Source: Treponema sp.
GTDB taxonomy: Bacteria > Spirochaetota > Spirochaetia > Treponematales > Breznakiellaceae
Assembly: GCA_009785545.1 (NCBI GenBank)
Contig: WQWD01000028.1
Coordinates: 1-14,077 of the forward strand
Direction of reading: 5' to 3'
DNA: 14,077 nucleotides
Shown: piece after piece, positions 6,040 to 13,491 of the stretch
Position numbering within the stretch: position 1 is the first letter of the stretch
Layout: every line of letters begins with the position of its first letter
Program-made: the position numbers and the translations under genes
Notes under the pieces: generated by a model
Databases searched by the model: none
What the model saw: the letters and a program-made list of their open reading frames with translations, nothing else
Told to the model about the DNA's origin: nothing

Positions 6040-8949
6040 TCAATTCCTTACAAAAAAACTCTCCAAAGGTCCCAGATAGGATTTGCGGGGAGCGTTTTTC
6101 TTTTGGTAGATCAGAATACGTTCAATGATAAGCCCGGCTTCTAATGCGCTTATCCAAATATCATTGACGCCTTTTTCGAATGTGAATAACGCTTTGCTTA
6201 CACGAATATTGTCAAGCACACCCTGACTCCACCTTGTGTCGGCGCTGTTCCCTGCGTTGAAATCTGCGGGAACTGCCGTAATAACTTGAGCGTCATTCGG
6301 TACGTCGGCTTTTTCGATCACGAACCGCAAAGGAGTTTTGTTACGTACGGGATTTGTGGGAGTAGTCCAAACTTCGGCAACATACTCACCTGTTTCTTCG
6401 ATTAAAAACCTGTAAGAGAGAGCAGGTTTTTCGCTGGCTTTGCCATCCTTGCCGACTTCATCGAAATTTGCCGTGGTTGGGTAAACCTTCATGCCGCAGC
6501 CGGTTCTGCCGTAATTTACAAGTTCAACAAAACCGCAAGGAGTATTGCCAAGAGCGGCGTCTTTTTTATCACAAAAATGATTGGAGTTAATCGTAACAAC
6601 ACCGTTATTCGCAAGAAAAGTCATTGGCGGCAAATTAACATTTTGAGCTTTAGCGCTGATTTCAATCACTACAACAGTTTCGCTGTCTTTGACAAGAAGC
6701 TTTGCCGTTTTAATTGAATCGTTTAATTTTTGTTTGTTACAGCGTATGATTATTTCGTTTTGCGATTCAACAGTGCCTTTTAGAGCGGAGATTTCCAGCC
6801 AATCATATTGCGCCTGCGGTTCAATCACATAATCAAAACTGCCAATTCCATCGTTGGCAATTTCGATGATTATCTCGTCGTTTCCAACAGAAAGGAAGTC
6901 GTTGATTTTAAGCGTTTCAGGCTCACCGTAAGCTTTTGTGTAAACATTTTCGCTGTCTTTCCTCGAAACAACCATTCGAGGTTTATACGCAGGTTCAACC
7001 TGAAAGCGCAAAGGATACCTGCAATTATCTTCGTTCCATTTTACAAAACCAATATGCTGAGCAAGTTCCATGCCTTTCCACTTTCCATTTTTAAATAAAA
7101 CAAATTCTTCCGACAGAGAGCGATCTTTTTCTATACAATCGGTAACAAGAGCCGCAAAATCATTGGCAATCTTTTTACCCTGATTTGCGTAATGTCTGTT
7201 TTTTCCGGCGTACAAATGCATTCGAAAAAGATTCACACTTATTTTCGCAGAGTAATAAATCATTGAATAATATGCGTCTGCGGCTAGTGTATTTCCTTTT
7301 AAAAGAGCCGTATAAACTTCTTCGTTTAAAGTATCGATTCTTTCTGCCATAGCCAACATTCTGTCCGCTTCCAAATAATGGCACGGATGAAAAATATCGG
7401 GGTTTAACGCTTCGGGGCGGCGCAGGGCGTTCATTTTTGTAAAACCGTGAAGAACTTCCGCTAATTTTTCGCGCGTTGCCGTATCAACAGAAGGAAATGT
7501 TTTTTCTAATAGCGATGATGTGTAGCGTCCGATACAGTTTTCAGAAATACTGTTTCCAGCATCGCTGTTGACTGCGCCGGTTCCCCACTTTTCAAAATCA
7601 TAAGCAAGATCCATAAAAAACATAAGGGGAACTTCATTGAACTTTAAATCGCCGACATTAACAATCCATATATCCCTAACGCCGTAATCGTAAGTTGTAC
7701 TCATCTGCTCTCTGGTTTTTTCGAAAGGCGTTGACGGCATCCATTCAAACGAAATAGGGCTGCCGTGGTAGTCAAAATGGTAATACATACCAAAACCGCC
7801 TTTGTGCCCGCTATTTGAGCGCATTTCTTCCGACGGTAATGTACGCATAAAACCAAAGTTATCTTCGCATAACATGAAGATAACATTTTTTATTTCATCC
7901 CAGTCTTTTAAACCTTCGACATTTTCATTGCCGTAAAAGTATTCCTCTACTTCTTTGTATAGAGCCAACACTTGCGGCACGGTATCAATATCAGCATTAA
8001 CATTATTTTGTATGAGTATACGCTGGTTTGTTATGATGTCTTTTAGTATATTGATATTGTCTTTAAGAGAAGCGTCACCTAACATGGAGGAGTCACGCTC
8101 TCCACGCATTCCTATCGTAATAATTTTTTCGTACTTTCCGCTTCTTTTAAGCCCGTCTTCCCAATATTTTAAAAGCCCTTTTTTGTTTTTGTAGTAATCC
8201 CAATCATTGCCGTATGCGCTTTCCGCCCCCCTGACCAAATCCCATTCCTCACTGGCACGAAGGCATGGTTCATGGTGAGAAGCGCCCATCACTATACCGT
8301 AAATATCCGCCAGCTCTTCGTTTAAGTGATCAGGCCCGTCAAGAGGAAAGGAGGAAGTCCACATTGCCGGCCAAAGATAATTGCCTTTCATGCGCAGCAA
8401 AAATTCAAAGACATTATCGTACATTTCCGCAGTAAAACCGCCGTAACGCTCAAATGTCCAGTTGCCAAAACAAGGCCATTCATCATTGATAAAGAACCCA
8501 CGCCATTTTACGCTTGGCTCTTTGGAAATTGTTTCGATCTCTTTGGTGATTTCGATTTTTTCACGGCAGACAGGTTCAACATCGCCCCAAAAACACAGCG
8601 GAGAAACTCCGATATGTTCCGAAAGAGCAAACATTCCGTAGATTGTCCCACGTTTGTCGCTGCCGCATATCAACAACATTTTGCCGATAAACATAATCCG
8701 ATAAACTTCTCTTTTGCCGTTGATAGCCGACGGATCGAATTTACCTTCACTTATCAGTTTTTCCACGATCGGGCTTTTGCCCAAGGTGGCAAATACAACG
8801 ATATTTTCCGAATCTACATCGATTGGAAATGTTTCTGTAATATCGGGCATAATCCCGCTAACTTTTTCAAAGTCCAACGCTACTTTTTGGGCAATTCGTT
8901 TTACACCCTCAAAAGCTTCGAATTCTACTGTAAACTTAAATTTGTTCAT
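6040..8949 (-). CDS. GH115 alpha-glucuronidase (xylan side-chain removal)
   Basis: A 969-residue glycoside hydrolase of family GH115, whose characterised members remove alpha-1,2-linked (4-O-methyl)glucuronic acid from xylan. Family hallmarks are visible: WRGFFINDEW at 149-158, LRMKGNYLWPAMW at 185-197, MGASHHEP at 221-228, GMRGERD at 280-286, CEDNFG at 361-366, HKGGFGMYYHFDYHG at 382-396 and VNVGDLKFNEVPL at 430-442. A mainly helical middle and a beta-rich C-terminal region (from about 690, with FVELVNYGRTGCG) match the multi-domain layout of known members, and the length is usual. The N-terminus MNKFKFTVEFEAF shows no signal peptide or lipobox, so the enzyme should be cytoplasmic and act on imported oligosaccharides. 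No Shine-Dalgarno sequence is evident. It lies 42 bp behind the antiporter-EIIA gene, probably in one transcript. Confidence 0.93.
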   Translation of the reverse strand: MNKFKFTVEFEAFEGVKRIAQKVALDFEKVSGIMPDITETFPIDVDSENIVVFATLGKSPIVEKLISEGKFDPSAINGKREVYRIMFIGKMLLICGSDKRGTIYGMFALSEHIGVSPLCFWGDVEPVCREKIEITKEIETISKEPSVKWRGFFINDEWPCFGNWTFERYGGFTAEMYDNVFEFLLRMKGNYLWPAMWTSSFPLDGPDHLNEELADIYGIVMGASHHEPCLRASEEWDLVRGAESAYGNDWDYYKNKKGLLKYWEDGLKRSGKYEKIITIGMRGERDSSMLGDASLKDNINILKDIITNQRILIQNNVNADIDTVPQVLALYKEVEEYFYGNENVEGLKDWDEIKNVIFMLCEDNFGFMRTLPSEEMRSNSGHKGGFGMYYHFDYHGSPISFEWMPSTPFEKTREQMSTTYDYGVRDIWIVNVGDLKFNEVPLMFFMDLAYDFEKWGTGAVNSDAGNSISENCIGRYTSSLLEKTFPSVDTATREKLAEVLHGFTKMNALRRPEALNPDIFHPCHYLEADRMLAMAERIDTLNEEVYTALLKGNTLAADAYYSMIYYSAKISVNLFRMHLYAGKNRHYANQGKKIANDFAALVTDCIEKDRSLSEEFVLFKNGKWKGMELAQHIGFVKWNEDNCRYPLRFQVEPAYKPRMVVSRKDSENVYTKAYGEPETLKINDFLSVGNDEIIIEIANDGIGSFDYVIEPQAQYDWLEISALKGTVESQNEIIIRCNKQKLNDSIKTAKLLVKDSETVVVIEISAKAQNVNLPPMTFLANNGVVTINSNHFCDKKDAALGNTPCGFVELVNYGRTGCGMKVYPTTANFDEVGKDGKASEKPALSYRFLIEETGEYVAEVWTTPTNPVRNKTPLRFVIEKADVPNDAQVITAVPADFNAGNSADTRWSQGVLDNIRVSKALFTFEKGVNDIWISALEAGLIIERILIYQKKNAPRKSYLGPLESFFVRN

Positions 8950-8991
8950 GCAATATATTAGGTTAACATATATTACAAGTGATTGTCTACA

Positions 8992-11067
8992 TTACTTTTT
9001 ATGCTTTTTTATCAATTCCATTATTTCATGCACTGTCTCGGCGTTGATTACCGCCTCTCTTAATGCTTCGTTGCCAAATATCGAACCTACTGCAGCAAGA
9101 AATTGCGCATAAAGAGCGCAGTCTTTTTTTGGAGAGGCGATCAAGATAAACAGGCGTGACGGTTTGCCGTCAATGGAGCCAAAGTTAACACCTTTCTTTT
9201 TAATTCCGATGGCTACAGTGGTTTCGGCTATTCCGTCGCTTTTTGCGTGAGGGAGAGCGATACCATGCTCCATGCCTGTACTCATGATTTCTTCACGTTC
9301 AAAAGCGTCTTGTAAAACTTGATTTCTGTCCAGCAGTTTGCCGGCGGAAGCGAATATATCTACCAGCTCGGTGATTATTCCTTCTTTTGTATCGGACTTC
9401 AATCCAATTTTGATACAGCACGGCTCGATAAGCGCATTTATATCTTTTGTAACACGAGCATGAGTATCCAGCAAATCTCTTTTCATTTTGGCAGGATCAA
9501 GAGAGTGTTTTAGTTTTTCTACGTTATGCGAAAGATCGAGGACAACTTCGTAAACAAGATTTTTTACAAAAGGCATATCGACTATTGAAGTTGCAATTGA
9601 TAAAAAACGTTTTTTCTCGGTGATGAAAATAGCGATGTCGTCTTTTCTGGCTTGAGATAAACCTTCGTCAATGTTCATCGTCTGAATGAAAAAACCTTCG
9701 TTGCGCAACTCCTTTAAAAGATCGCTCAAAACAAGATCCGCAACCTCGGCGGTATCAAATTCCCATGATTCATGGACACTGTCATCATTTTTTGCGGGTT
9801 TTCTTGTTCCTTTTCCCGGGAGTTTAAAAGCCATAGTCAGTAACATAGGAGATATTACAATCGTAAGGAATATCATAAAAACAGCGGCAGAAAAATGTTC
9901 ATTTGACAAAACGCCGATTGAAAGCCCTATTCCGCAGGTAATTAAAGCTCCTTCTCCGCGCGGACTCATTCCTGCTCCAACACGAAGCGCTCCTCTGTGG
10001 TTAAAACCAAAAAGTATCGCAGGTACGCCGCAGCCAATCAGCTTGGATAACATGACGGCTAACGTATAGATTGTTCCGAAGATTAACACAGGAGGTTGTA
10101 TTACTTCCATGACGTTTACCATCATTCCCATAACGGCAAAAAACATCGGTACAAAGAATTCGTATAACCCTTTAATGCGTTCTTGTATTACAGGGGCGAC
10201 ATCGGTTTTTGAAAGTGAAAGCCCTGCGATATACGCTCCGATGATTAAAGCCAAACCTTGCTTTTCCAGGAGTCCAGCAAGGATCAAGGCAAACCCAAGG
10301 GCAAGTACAGAAAAATCAAGGCTGTTTTTGAATATCTTTAAAAACGACGCTATTAGTTTTGAACATAACAAAAATAGAACTGTTACGCCGAGCCATATTC
10401 CAAAAACTCTGCCGGCAAGGAGCGCAACCGCCGCCGCAGAAAATCCGTTTCCGCTTTGCCCATCCATGATCGATACAATTCCGAATACGACGGCAAGCAA
10501 AATAATCCATACTACATCATCAATAACTGATGCGGTTAAAATTGTAACGCCAGCAGGGGAATCCATTTTTTTTAGTTCGGAGAGTGTTCTCGCACTGATA
10601 CCTATCGAAGTTGTTGCGGCAATTACACCCAGAATCAAACTGCGAGGATCCCAGAAAGTAGTACTAAACAAAATAACACCGCAGAGCGTTCCCGCCACAA
10701 ACGTAAGCAAAGCTCCGCTTATGCCGATAAATCCGCCAGCAAATGAATAACGCAAAAACATTTTTAAGTTGGTTTCAAGCCCCGAAGAAAAAAGCAGTAT
10801 GATCGAAGCGACTGTAGCAAAGGCATATAGTTCGAGGCTTACTGCCAGAGTGTGAGTTTCGGTGAGCGCAAGCGGAAAAATCCCGTCGGGGAAAAAAGGC
10901 AGCGAAAGACCACCCAAAGCGTAGGGACCGATTATTATGCCCGCTGTTAATTCTCCCAGCACCGATGGCAATCCTGCCTTTTTTGCCAGCTTTCCAAACA
11001 CTCGAACCGCTAACAAGATAATGCCAATTTGAAGAACCAACGCAGAAACTTGTTCTGTAATATCCAT
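8992..11067 (-). CDS. Cation/proton antiporter fused to a PTS EIIA domain
   Basis: A 691-residue fusion. Residues 1-412 are a CPA2/Kef-type exchanger with about twelve membrane segments, including LPSVLGELTAGIIIGPYALG at 33-52, LLFSSGLETNLK at 91-102, the ion-site VIDDV with Asp183-Asp184, and MSPRGEGALITCGIGLSIG at 367-385. Residues 413-545 are a soluble linker. Residues 550-690 are a type-2 (fructose/nitrogen-type) EIIA domain with the phospho-acceptor His607 in HGIALPHAKSD. The exchanger would swap Na+ or K+ for protons across the inner membrane; phosphorylation of the EIIA domain by PTS proteins could set its activity. This fusion architecture is known in bacteria, but which ion and which PTS donor are not readable. 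The start sits six bases after a TATAAT with no ribosome binding site. Confidence 0.92.
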   Translation of the reverse strand: MDITEQVSALVLQIGIILLAVRVFGKLAKKAGLPSVLGELTAGIIIGPYALGGLSLPFFPDGIFPLALTETHTLAVSLELYAFATVASIILLFSSGLETNLKMFLRYSFAGGFIGISGALLTFVAGTLCGVILFSTTFWDPRSLILGVIAATTSIGISARTLSELKKMDSPAGVTILTASVIDDVVWIILLAVVFGIVSIMDGQSGNGFSAAAVALLAGRVFGIWLGVTVLFLLCSKLIASFLKIFKNSLDFSVLALGFALILAGLLEKQGLALIIGAYIAGLSLSKTDVAPVIQERIKGLYEFFVPMFFAVMGMMVNVMEVIQPPVLIFGTIYTLAVMLSKLIGCGVPAILFGFNHRGALRVGAGMSPRGEGALITCGIGLSIGVLSNEHFSAAVFMIFLTIVISPMLLTMAFKLPGKGTRKPAKNDDSVHESWEFDTAEVADLVLSDLLKELRNEGFFIQTMNIDEGLSQARKDDIAIFITEKKRFLSIATSIVDMPFVKNLVYEVVLDLSHNVEKLKHSLDPAKMKRDLLDTHARVTKDINALIEPCCIKIGLKSDTKEGIITELVDIFASAGKLLDRNQVLQDAFEREEIMSTGMEHGIALPHAKSDGIAETTVAIGIKKKGVNFGSIDGKPSRLFILIASPKKDCALYAQFLAAVGSIFGNEALREAVINAETVHEIMELIKKHKK

Positions 11068-11073
11068 AAATTC

Positions 11074-11082
11074 ATTATATCA
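11074..11082 (-). promoter_or_regulatory. Extended -10 promoter immediately before the antiporter gene
   Basis: On the minus strand TGATATAAT (11082-11074) is a perfect extended -10 (TGnTATAAT). It ends six bases before the ATG at 11067, so transcription would begin at or next to the start codon. No -35 hexamer lies at proper spacing; a TTGACA is only seven bases upstream. This suggests a leaderless or nearly leaderless message. Confidence 0.45.
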
Positions 11083-11102
11083 TAGGTGTCAAGTGGGTAG
11101 TG

Positions 11103-11246
11103 GGTAGACAATCATTGGCAGGCGGACTGCGAAAATCCCTGTCGGCTCGGGAACGGCTGTGGTTTTCATCTACGCACGTTTTGACGTGGCTGTCTAGGAC
11201 TACACAGCCGTATTTCGCCGACAGTGCTTTTCGCAGTCCGCCTGCC
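11103..11246. repeat. Outer palindromic repeat, copy 2 (uninterrupted)
   Basis: Arms 11117-11146 and 11217-11246 are 30-bp inverted copies with about three mismatches, the same arms as at 3225-3402. The interior and the left flank GGTAGACAATCAT also match copy 1. Because it lacks the inner element, it serves as the empty-site reference. A short tandem (GTGGGTA twice) lies just before it. The reading frames that cross it on both strands reproduce themselves in the other copies and are not regarded as genes. The next 90 bp, to about 11340, are GT-rich and hold nothing I can name. Confidence 0.85.
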
Positions 11247-11343
11247 AGTGGTTGTATCACATGGGGGCAGTGTTGTTGGCAGTTGTTGTGTGTTTGTGCG
11301 TGTTGTGGGAAGTGTAACTGCAATTCTGTTTGGTTTTACTTCA

Positions 11344-11390
11344 CAATCATAATTGACATAGACCCCATCTACACACTTGTACGCAATGGG
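11344..11390 (+). repeat. Flank module containing TTGTACGCAA, copy 2
   Basis: CAATCATAATTG followed by ACCCC, ACACAC and TTGTACGCAATGG matches the modules at 3461-3407 (minus) and 13753-13809 (plus). After the GG the sequence departs from those copies and continues into the inverted pair at 11379-11583. Confidence 0.6.
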
Positions 11391-11583
11391 GTTGCGGGTG
11401 GCGGAGACTGGCAGGGGAAAACATCTCCTGCGCTCCCCGTGCAAGAGACTCAGCAATTTAGAATATTTTCATTGTAACCCCAATTTATTTAAGGCTTTTT
11501 TATTACCTGCTGAGGCTCTGGAGCGGACTCTTCGCAGGAGTTTTTCCCTGACAGACTTCGTAGCCCGCAATCCCATTGCGTAC
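11379..11583. repeat. Inverted pair of about 77-bp arms with 52-bp centre
   Basis: Arm 11379-11455 and the reverse complement of 11508-11583 begin with the same GTACGCAATGGGRTTGCGGG and stay alignable to CTCAGCA with roughly 80% identity over the first 54 bases. The AT-rich centre 11456-11507 contains nothing recognisable. Both arms yield similar short peptides in one frame, a by-product of the inversion. The outer ends share the GTACGCAATGG core with the flank modules, so this may be a composite of the same repeat family. Confidence 0.7.
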
Positions 11584-11645
11584 GATGTTTTGACAGGTGG
11601 TGTGTCTTTCCAATGATGGCAAGTTACAAATTGCGCAATTATGGG

Positions 11646-11675
11646 TTGACAATTATTACAATGTAATTGTATAAT
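11646..11675 (+). promoter_or_regulatory. Consensus sigma-70 promoter upstream of the leucine-rich-repeat gene
   Basis: TTGACA (11646-11651) and TATAAT (11670-11675) are both perfect and 18 bp apart, predicting a start near 11682. The spacer contains the small dyad TTACAATGTAA. The next gene begins at 11877, leaving an unusually long leader of about 195 bases. It matches the promoter of the RCC1-repeat lipoprotein at 29 of 34 positions. Confidence 0.8.
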
Positions 11676-11718
11676 CTTACAATGATTAGAGAAAGGGCTG
11701 TTTGCCCGAAAAAGATTA

Positions 11719-11748
11719 ATGCCCCCCCCCATACTATTTAACAAGTAA
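11719..11748 (+). other. Mini reading frame with in-frame C9 tract (possible leader peptide)
   Basis: Inside the predicted leader, ATG followed by nine C residues (11722-11730) and a short tail reads MPPPILFNK and stops with TAA. Three consecutive prolines are a known ribosome-stalling sequence relieved by EF-P. There is no clear ribosome binding site before this ATG, so translation is uncertain. The C9 tract could vary in length by slippage and would then shift this frame. Confidence 0.3.
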
Positions 11749-11772
11749 CAACAATCATAATATAGCAAAAAC

Positions 11773-11845
11773 GCCCTCCGGGAATACTTGTGAACTTGTC
11801 CCTGTCCACTTGACAGGGACAAGTTCACTTGCGGAGGGCTTTTTT
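11773..11845 (+). terminator. Terminator-like nested hairpin in the leader of the leucine-rich-repeat gene
   Basis: GCCCTCCG (11773-11780) pairs with CGGAGGGC (11832-11839) and is followed by six T residues; AAAAA before the left arm would make it work in the reverse direction as well. Inside lies a perfect 17-bp stem, 11790-11806 with 11812-11828 (GTGAACTTGTCCCTGTC), with a 5-base loop. It stands between the only visible promoter and the gene, 32 bases before its ATG, so it should reduce or control read-through. Confidence 0.8.
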
Positions 11846-11876
11846 ATATACACATTAAAAAGTAAGGAGTTTTAGA

Positions 11877-12461
11877 ATGAAGAAATTGGTTTTAGGCATA
11901 ACGTTAATGGCAGCTATGGTGTTTTCTGCCTGCACGCAGCACGATCCAGAAAGGTACTTTGAAGCTGGACCGGTAGACGGCGGCGCATCGGTGCGGATTA
12001 CAGGTTACATTGGTACAAGCTGGGAAGTCAACATTCCGCCAACCATACGAGGCTTGCCCGTTACTGAAATTGGTGATGAAGCGTTTCGGAATAGAAACCT
12101 GATCAGTGTTACCATTCCTAATAGTGTTACTTATATCGGAGAGGATGCATTTGCTGGTAACCAACTGACCAGTGTTACCATTCCTAACAGCGTTACTTAC
12201 ATCGGGGCGCTTGCATTTAGTAATAACCAACTGACCAGTGTTACCATTCCTAACAGCATTACTTACATCGGGTGGAGCGCATTTAGTAATAACCAACTGA
12301 CCAGTGTTACCATTCCTAACAGCGTTACTTACATCGGGAATGGTGCATTTCGGCAGAACCAACTGACCAGTGTTACTATTCCCAGCCATACTAGATTAGG
12401 AGTCAATAGATTTGGCAATGTCGTTATATTCGACGACGACGTTACAATAAACCGCCAGTAA
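11877..12461 (+). CDS. BspA-type leucine-rich-repeat lipoprotein
   Basis: A 194-residue predicted lipoprotein. The signal peptide MKKLVLGITLMAAMVFSAC ends in a lipobox with Cys19. After a short beta-rich lead-in (residues 35-65, with GLPVTEIGDEAF) come five 23-residue repeats of the BspA/LRR_5 type, consensus NQLTSVTIPNSVTYIG followed by xxAFxxN, at about 67-170, and a short acidic tail. BspA-like proteins of oral and gut bacteria are surface adhesins binding host or partner-cell proteins; this one is small, at the low end for the family. AAGGAG lies seven bases before the ATG. The middle repeats are almost identical in DNA, so copy number could change by recombination. Expression probably depends on the promoter at 11646 and on passing the hairpin at 11773-11845. 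Confidence 0.92.
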   Translation: MKKLVLGITLMAAMVFSACTQHDPERYFEAGPVDGGASVRITGYIGTSWEVNIPPTIRGLPVTEIGDEAFRNRNLISVTIPNSVTYIGEDAFAGNQLTSVTIPNSVTYIGALAFSNNQLTSVTIPNSITYIGWSAFSNNQLTSVTIPNSVTYIGNGAFRQNQLTSVTIPSHTRLGVNRFGNVVIFDDDVTINRQ

Positions 12462-12487
12462 CACATGGTGACACTGCTTGGAGAGTT

Positions 12488-12772
12488 TTCAAAACGTGTT
12501 TTAAAGTTTCGGAACACCTTCTAGAGTTTCCAGAACGTGTTCTAGGTTTTCCAGAACAGGTTCTACGGTTTTCAGAACACGTTCTAAAGCTTCGGAACAC
12601 CTTCTAGAGTTTCCAGAACATGTTCTAAGGTTTCCAGAACACGTTCTAAGGTTTTCAGAACACGTTCGAGGTTTTCCAGAACATGTTCTAAGATTTCCAG
12701 AACGTGTTCTGAGACTTTCGGAACAGGTTCTAAAGTTTTCAGGATACGTTCTGAAGTTTTCGGAACAGGACT
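12488..12772. repeat. Array of 14 phased 21-bp dyad repeats
   Basis: Fourteen units with the core GAACNNGTTC start at 12492, 12512, 12533, 12554, 12575, 12595, 12616, 12637, 12658, 12679, 12700, 12721, 12742 and 12763; eleven of thirteen intervals are 21 bp and two are 20 bp. The central two bases vary (AC, GT, AT, AG) while the flanks hold; the two GAACACCTTC units are the ones preceded by the 20-bp steps, and they mark an 83-bp higher-order repeat. The first and last two units are degraded. The array fills the whole gap between the leucine-rich-repeat gene and the next gene. Confidence 0.9.
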
Positions 12773-12793
12773 ATAAAACGGACAAAAGAGAGG
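12772..12793 (+). promoter_or_regulatory. Possible -10 and ribosome binding site before the gene at 12801
   Basis: TATAAA at 12772-12777 directly follows the last dyad unit and could be a -10 element; no good -35 is present at 17 bp (TTCTGA). GAGAGG at 12788-12793 is a usable ribosome binding site seven bases before the ATG at 12801 and decides that start over an ATG at 12795, which lies only one base from it. Confidence 0.4.
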
Positions 12794-12800
12794 TATGTTT

Positions 12801-13469
12801 ATGAGCTCATCACATCGGGACTATGTTCCCCAAAACCCTGCGCAATTCAACGTTTTTATGCAAAATCTGTTGGATTATCTTTCCAACAAAACTAGTCATT
12901 GGGGTTCTTATCCGCCTTCAGGCAGAATTGCGGAGTTGCAGGAAAGCTACAACGCCTGCCAAGCGGCGTTCCACAGTGCCATCGAAACACCCACTCCAGC
13001 CAACAGGTTGAGGCGCAACGAAACGCAAGCCGAAACCGTCAAAGAACTGCGAAGCTTTGTCAATCAATTCCTGCGTTTTGAGCCTGTCACCAATGCTGAT
13101 CGACTCGAGATGGGTATCCCGAATCACGACAATACCCGCACCGACCACAAAGTTGTAACCGAAATGGTCGATCACGTTCTGCACCTCCGCAACATCCGTG
13201 AAATCATGGTCGATTTTTGGGTGCAAGGTCAAAGCGGCAAAGCCAAACCAAAAGGCTACGACGGCGCAGTTCTCATCTGGGGTATCCTCGACACCCCACC
13301 ACAACACACAGACGAATTAATCCACCACGCTCTTGCAAGCCGCACACCTTTCGCCCTCCATTTTGAAGAAACCGAACGAGGCAAAACTGTCTACGTCGCC
13401 GCCTGCTGGCAAAACGATAGGGGGATAACCGGGCAATGGTCGGAGTTTAAGTCAGCAGTAATCCCGTAA
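12801..13469 (+). CDS. Conserved protein of a Treponema/Bacteroidetes family, FnIII-like C-terminus
   Basis: A 222-residue protein without signal peptide or membrane segment. The N-terminal 90 residues look helical. Residues 80-110 hold LRSFVNQFLRFEPVT and DRLEMGIPNHD, and the C-terminal half contains GKAKPKGYDGAVLIWGILD, DELIHHALASRTPF, and finally RGKTVYVAACWQNDRG and GQWSEFKSAVIP. I recall this combination (DRxxMGIPxxD, RAKPxGxxGAxIxWxILD, RGKxVYxxxxWxNxRGxxGxWSE) from a family of uncharacterised proteins common in Treponema and Bacteroidetes; this is from memory and unverified. The end resembles a fibronectin type III strand pattern. The gene is isolated between the 21-bp dyad array and a 135-bp palindrome. 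Function is unknown. Confidence 0.85.
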   Translation: MSSSHRDYVPQNPAQFNVFMQNLLDYLSNKTSHWGSYPPSGRIAELQESYNACQAAFHSAIETPTPANRLRRNETQAETVKELRSFVNQFLRFEPVTNADRLEMGIPNHDNTRTDHKVVTEMVDHVLHLRNIREIMVDFWVQGQSGKAKPKGYDGAVLIWGILDTPPQHTDELIHHALASRTPFALHFEETERGKTVYVAACWQNDRGITGQWSEFKSAVIP

Positions 13470-13491
13470 GCAAACATAAAGTACCAAACAG

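Noticed and set aside
11250..11340. GT-rich stretch as a functional site
   Set aside because: Only skewed composition is visible, with no repeat unit or dyad.
11075..11828. Several short open frames on both strands across the palindromic repeats
   Set aside because: The same peptides (for example TVGEIRLCS and YAMGLR) recur wherever the repeats occur, on opposite strands, with no ribosome binding sites; they are by-products of inverted repeats.
12488..12772. CRISPR array
   Set aside because: There are no unique spacers; the units run on continuously with 21-bp period and no cas genes are present.
12488..12772. Array of LexA/DinR boxes
   Set aside because: The Gram-positive-type box has four bases between GAAC and GTTC; here there are two, and fourteen tandem boxes would be out of keeping with SOS operators.
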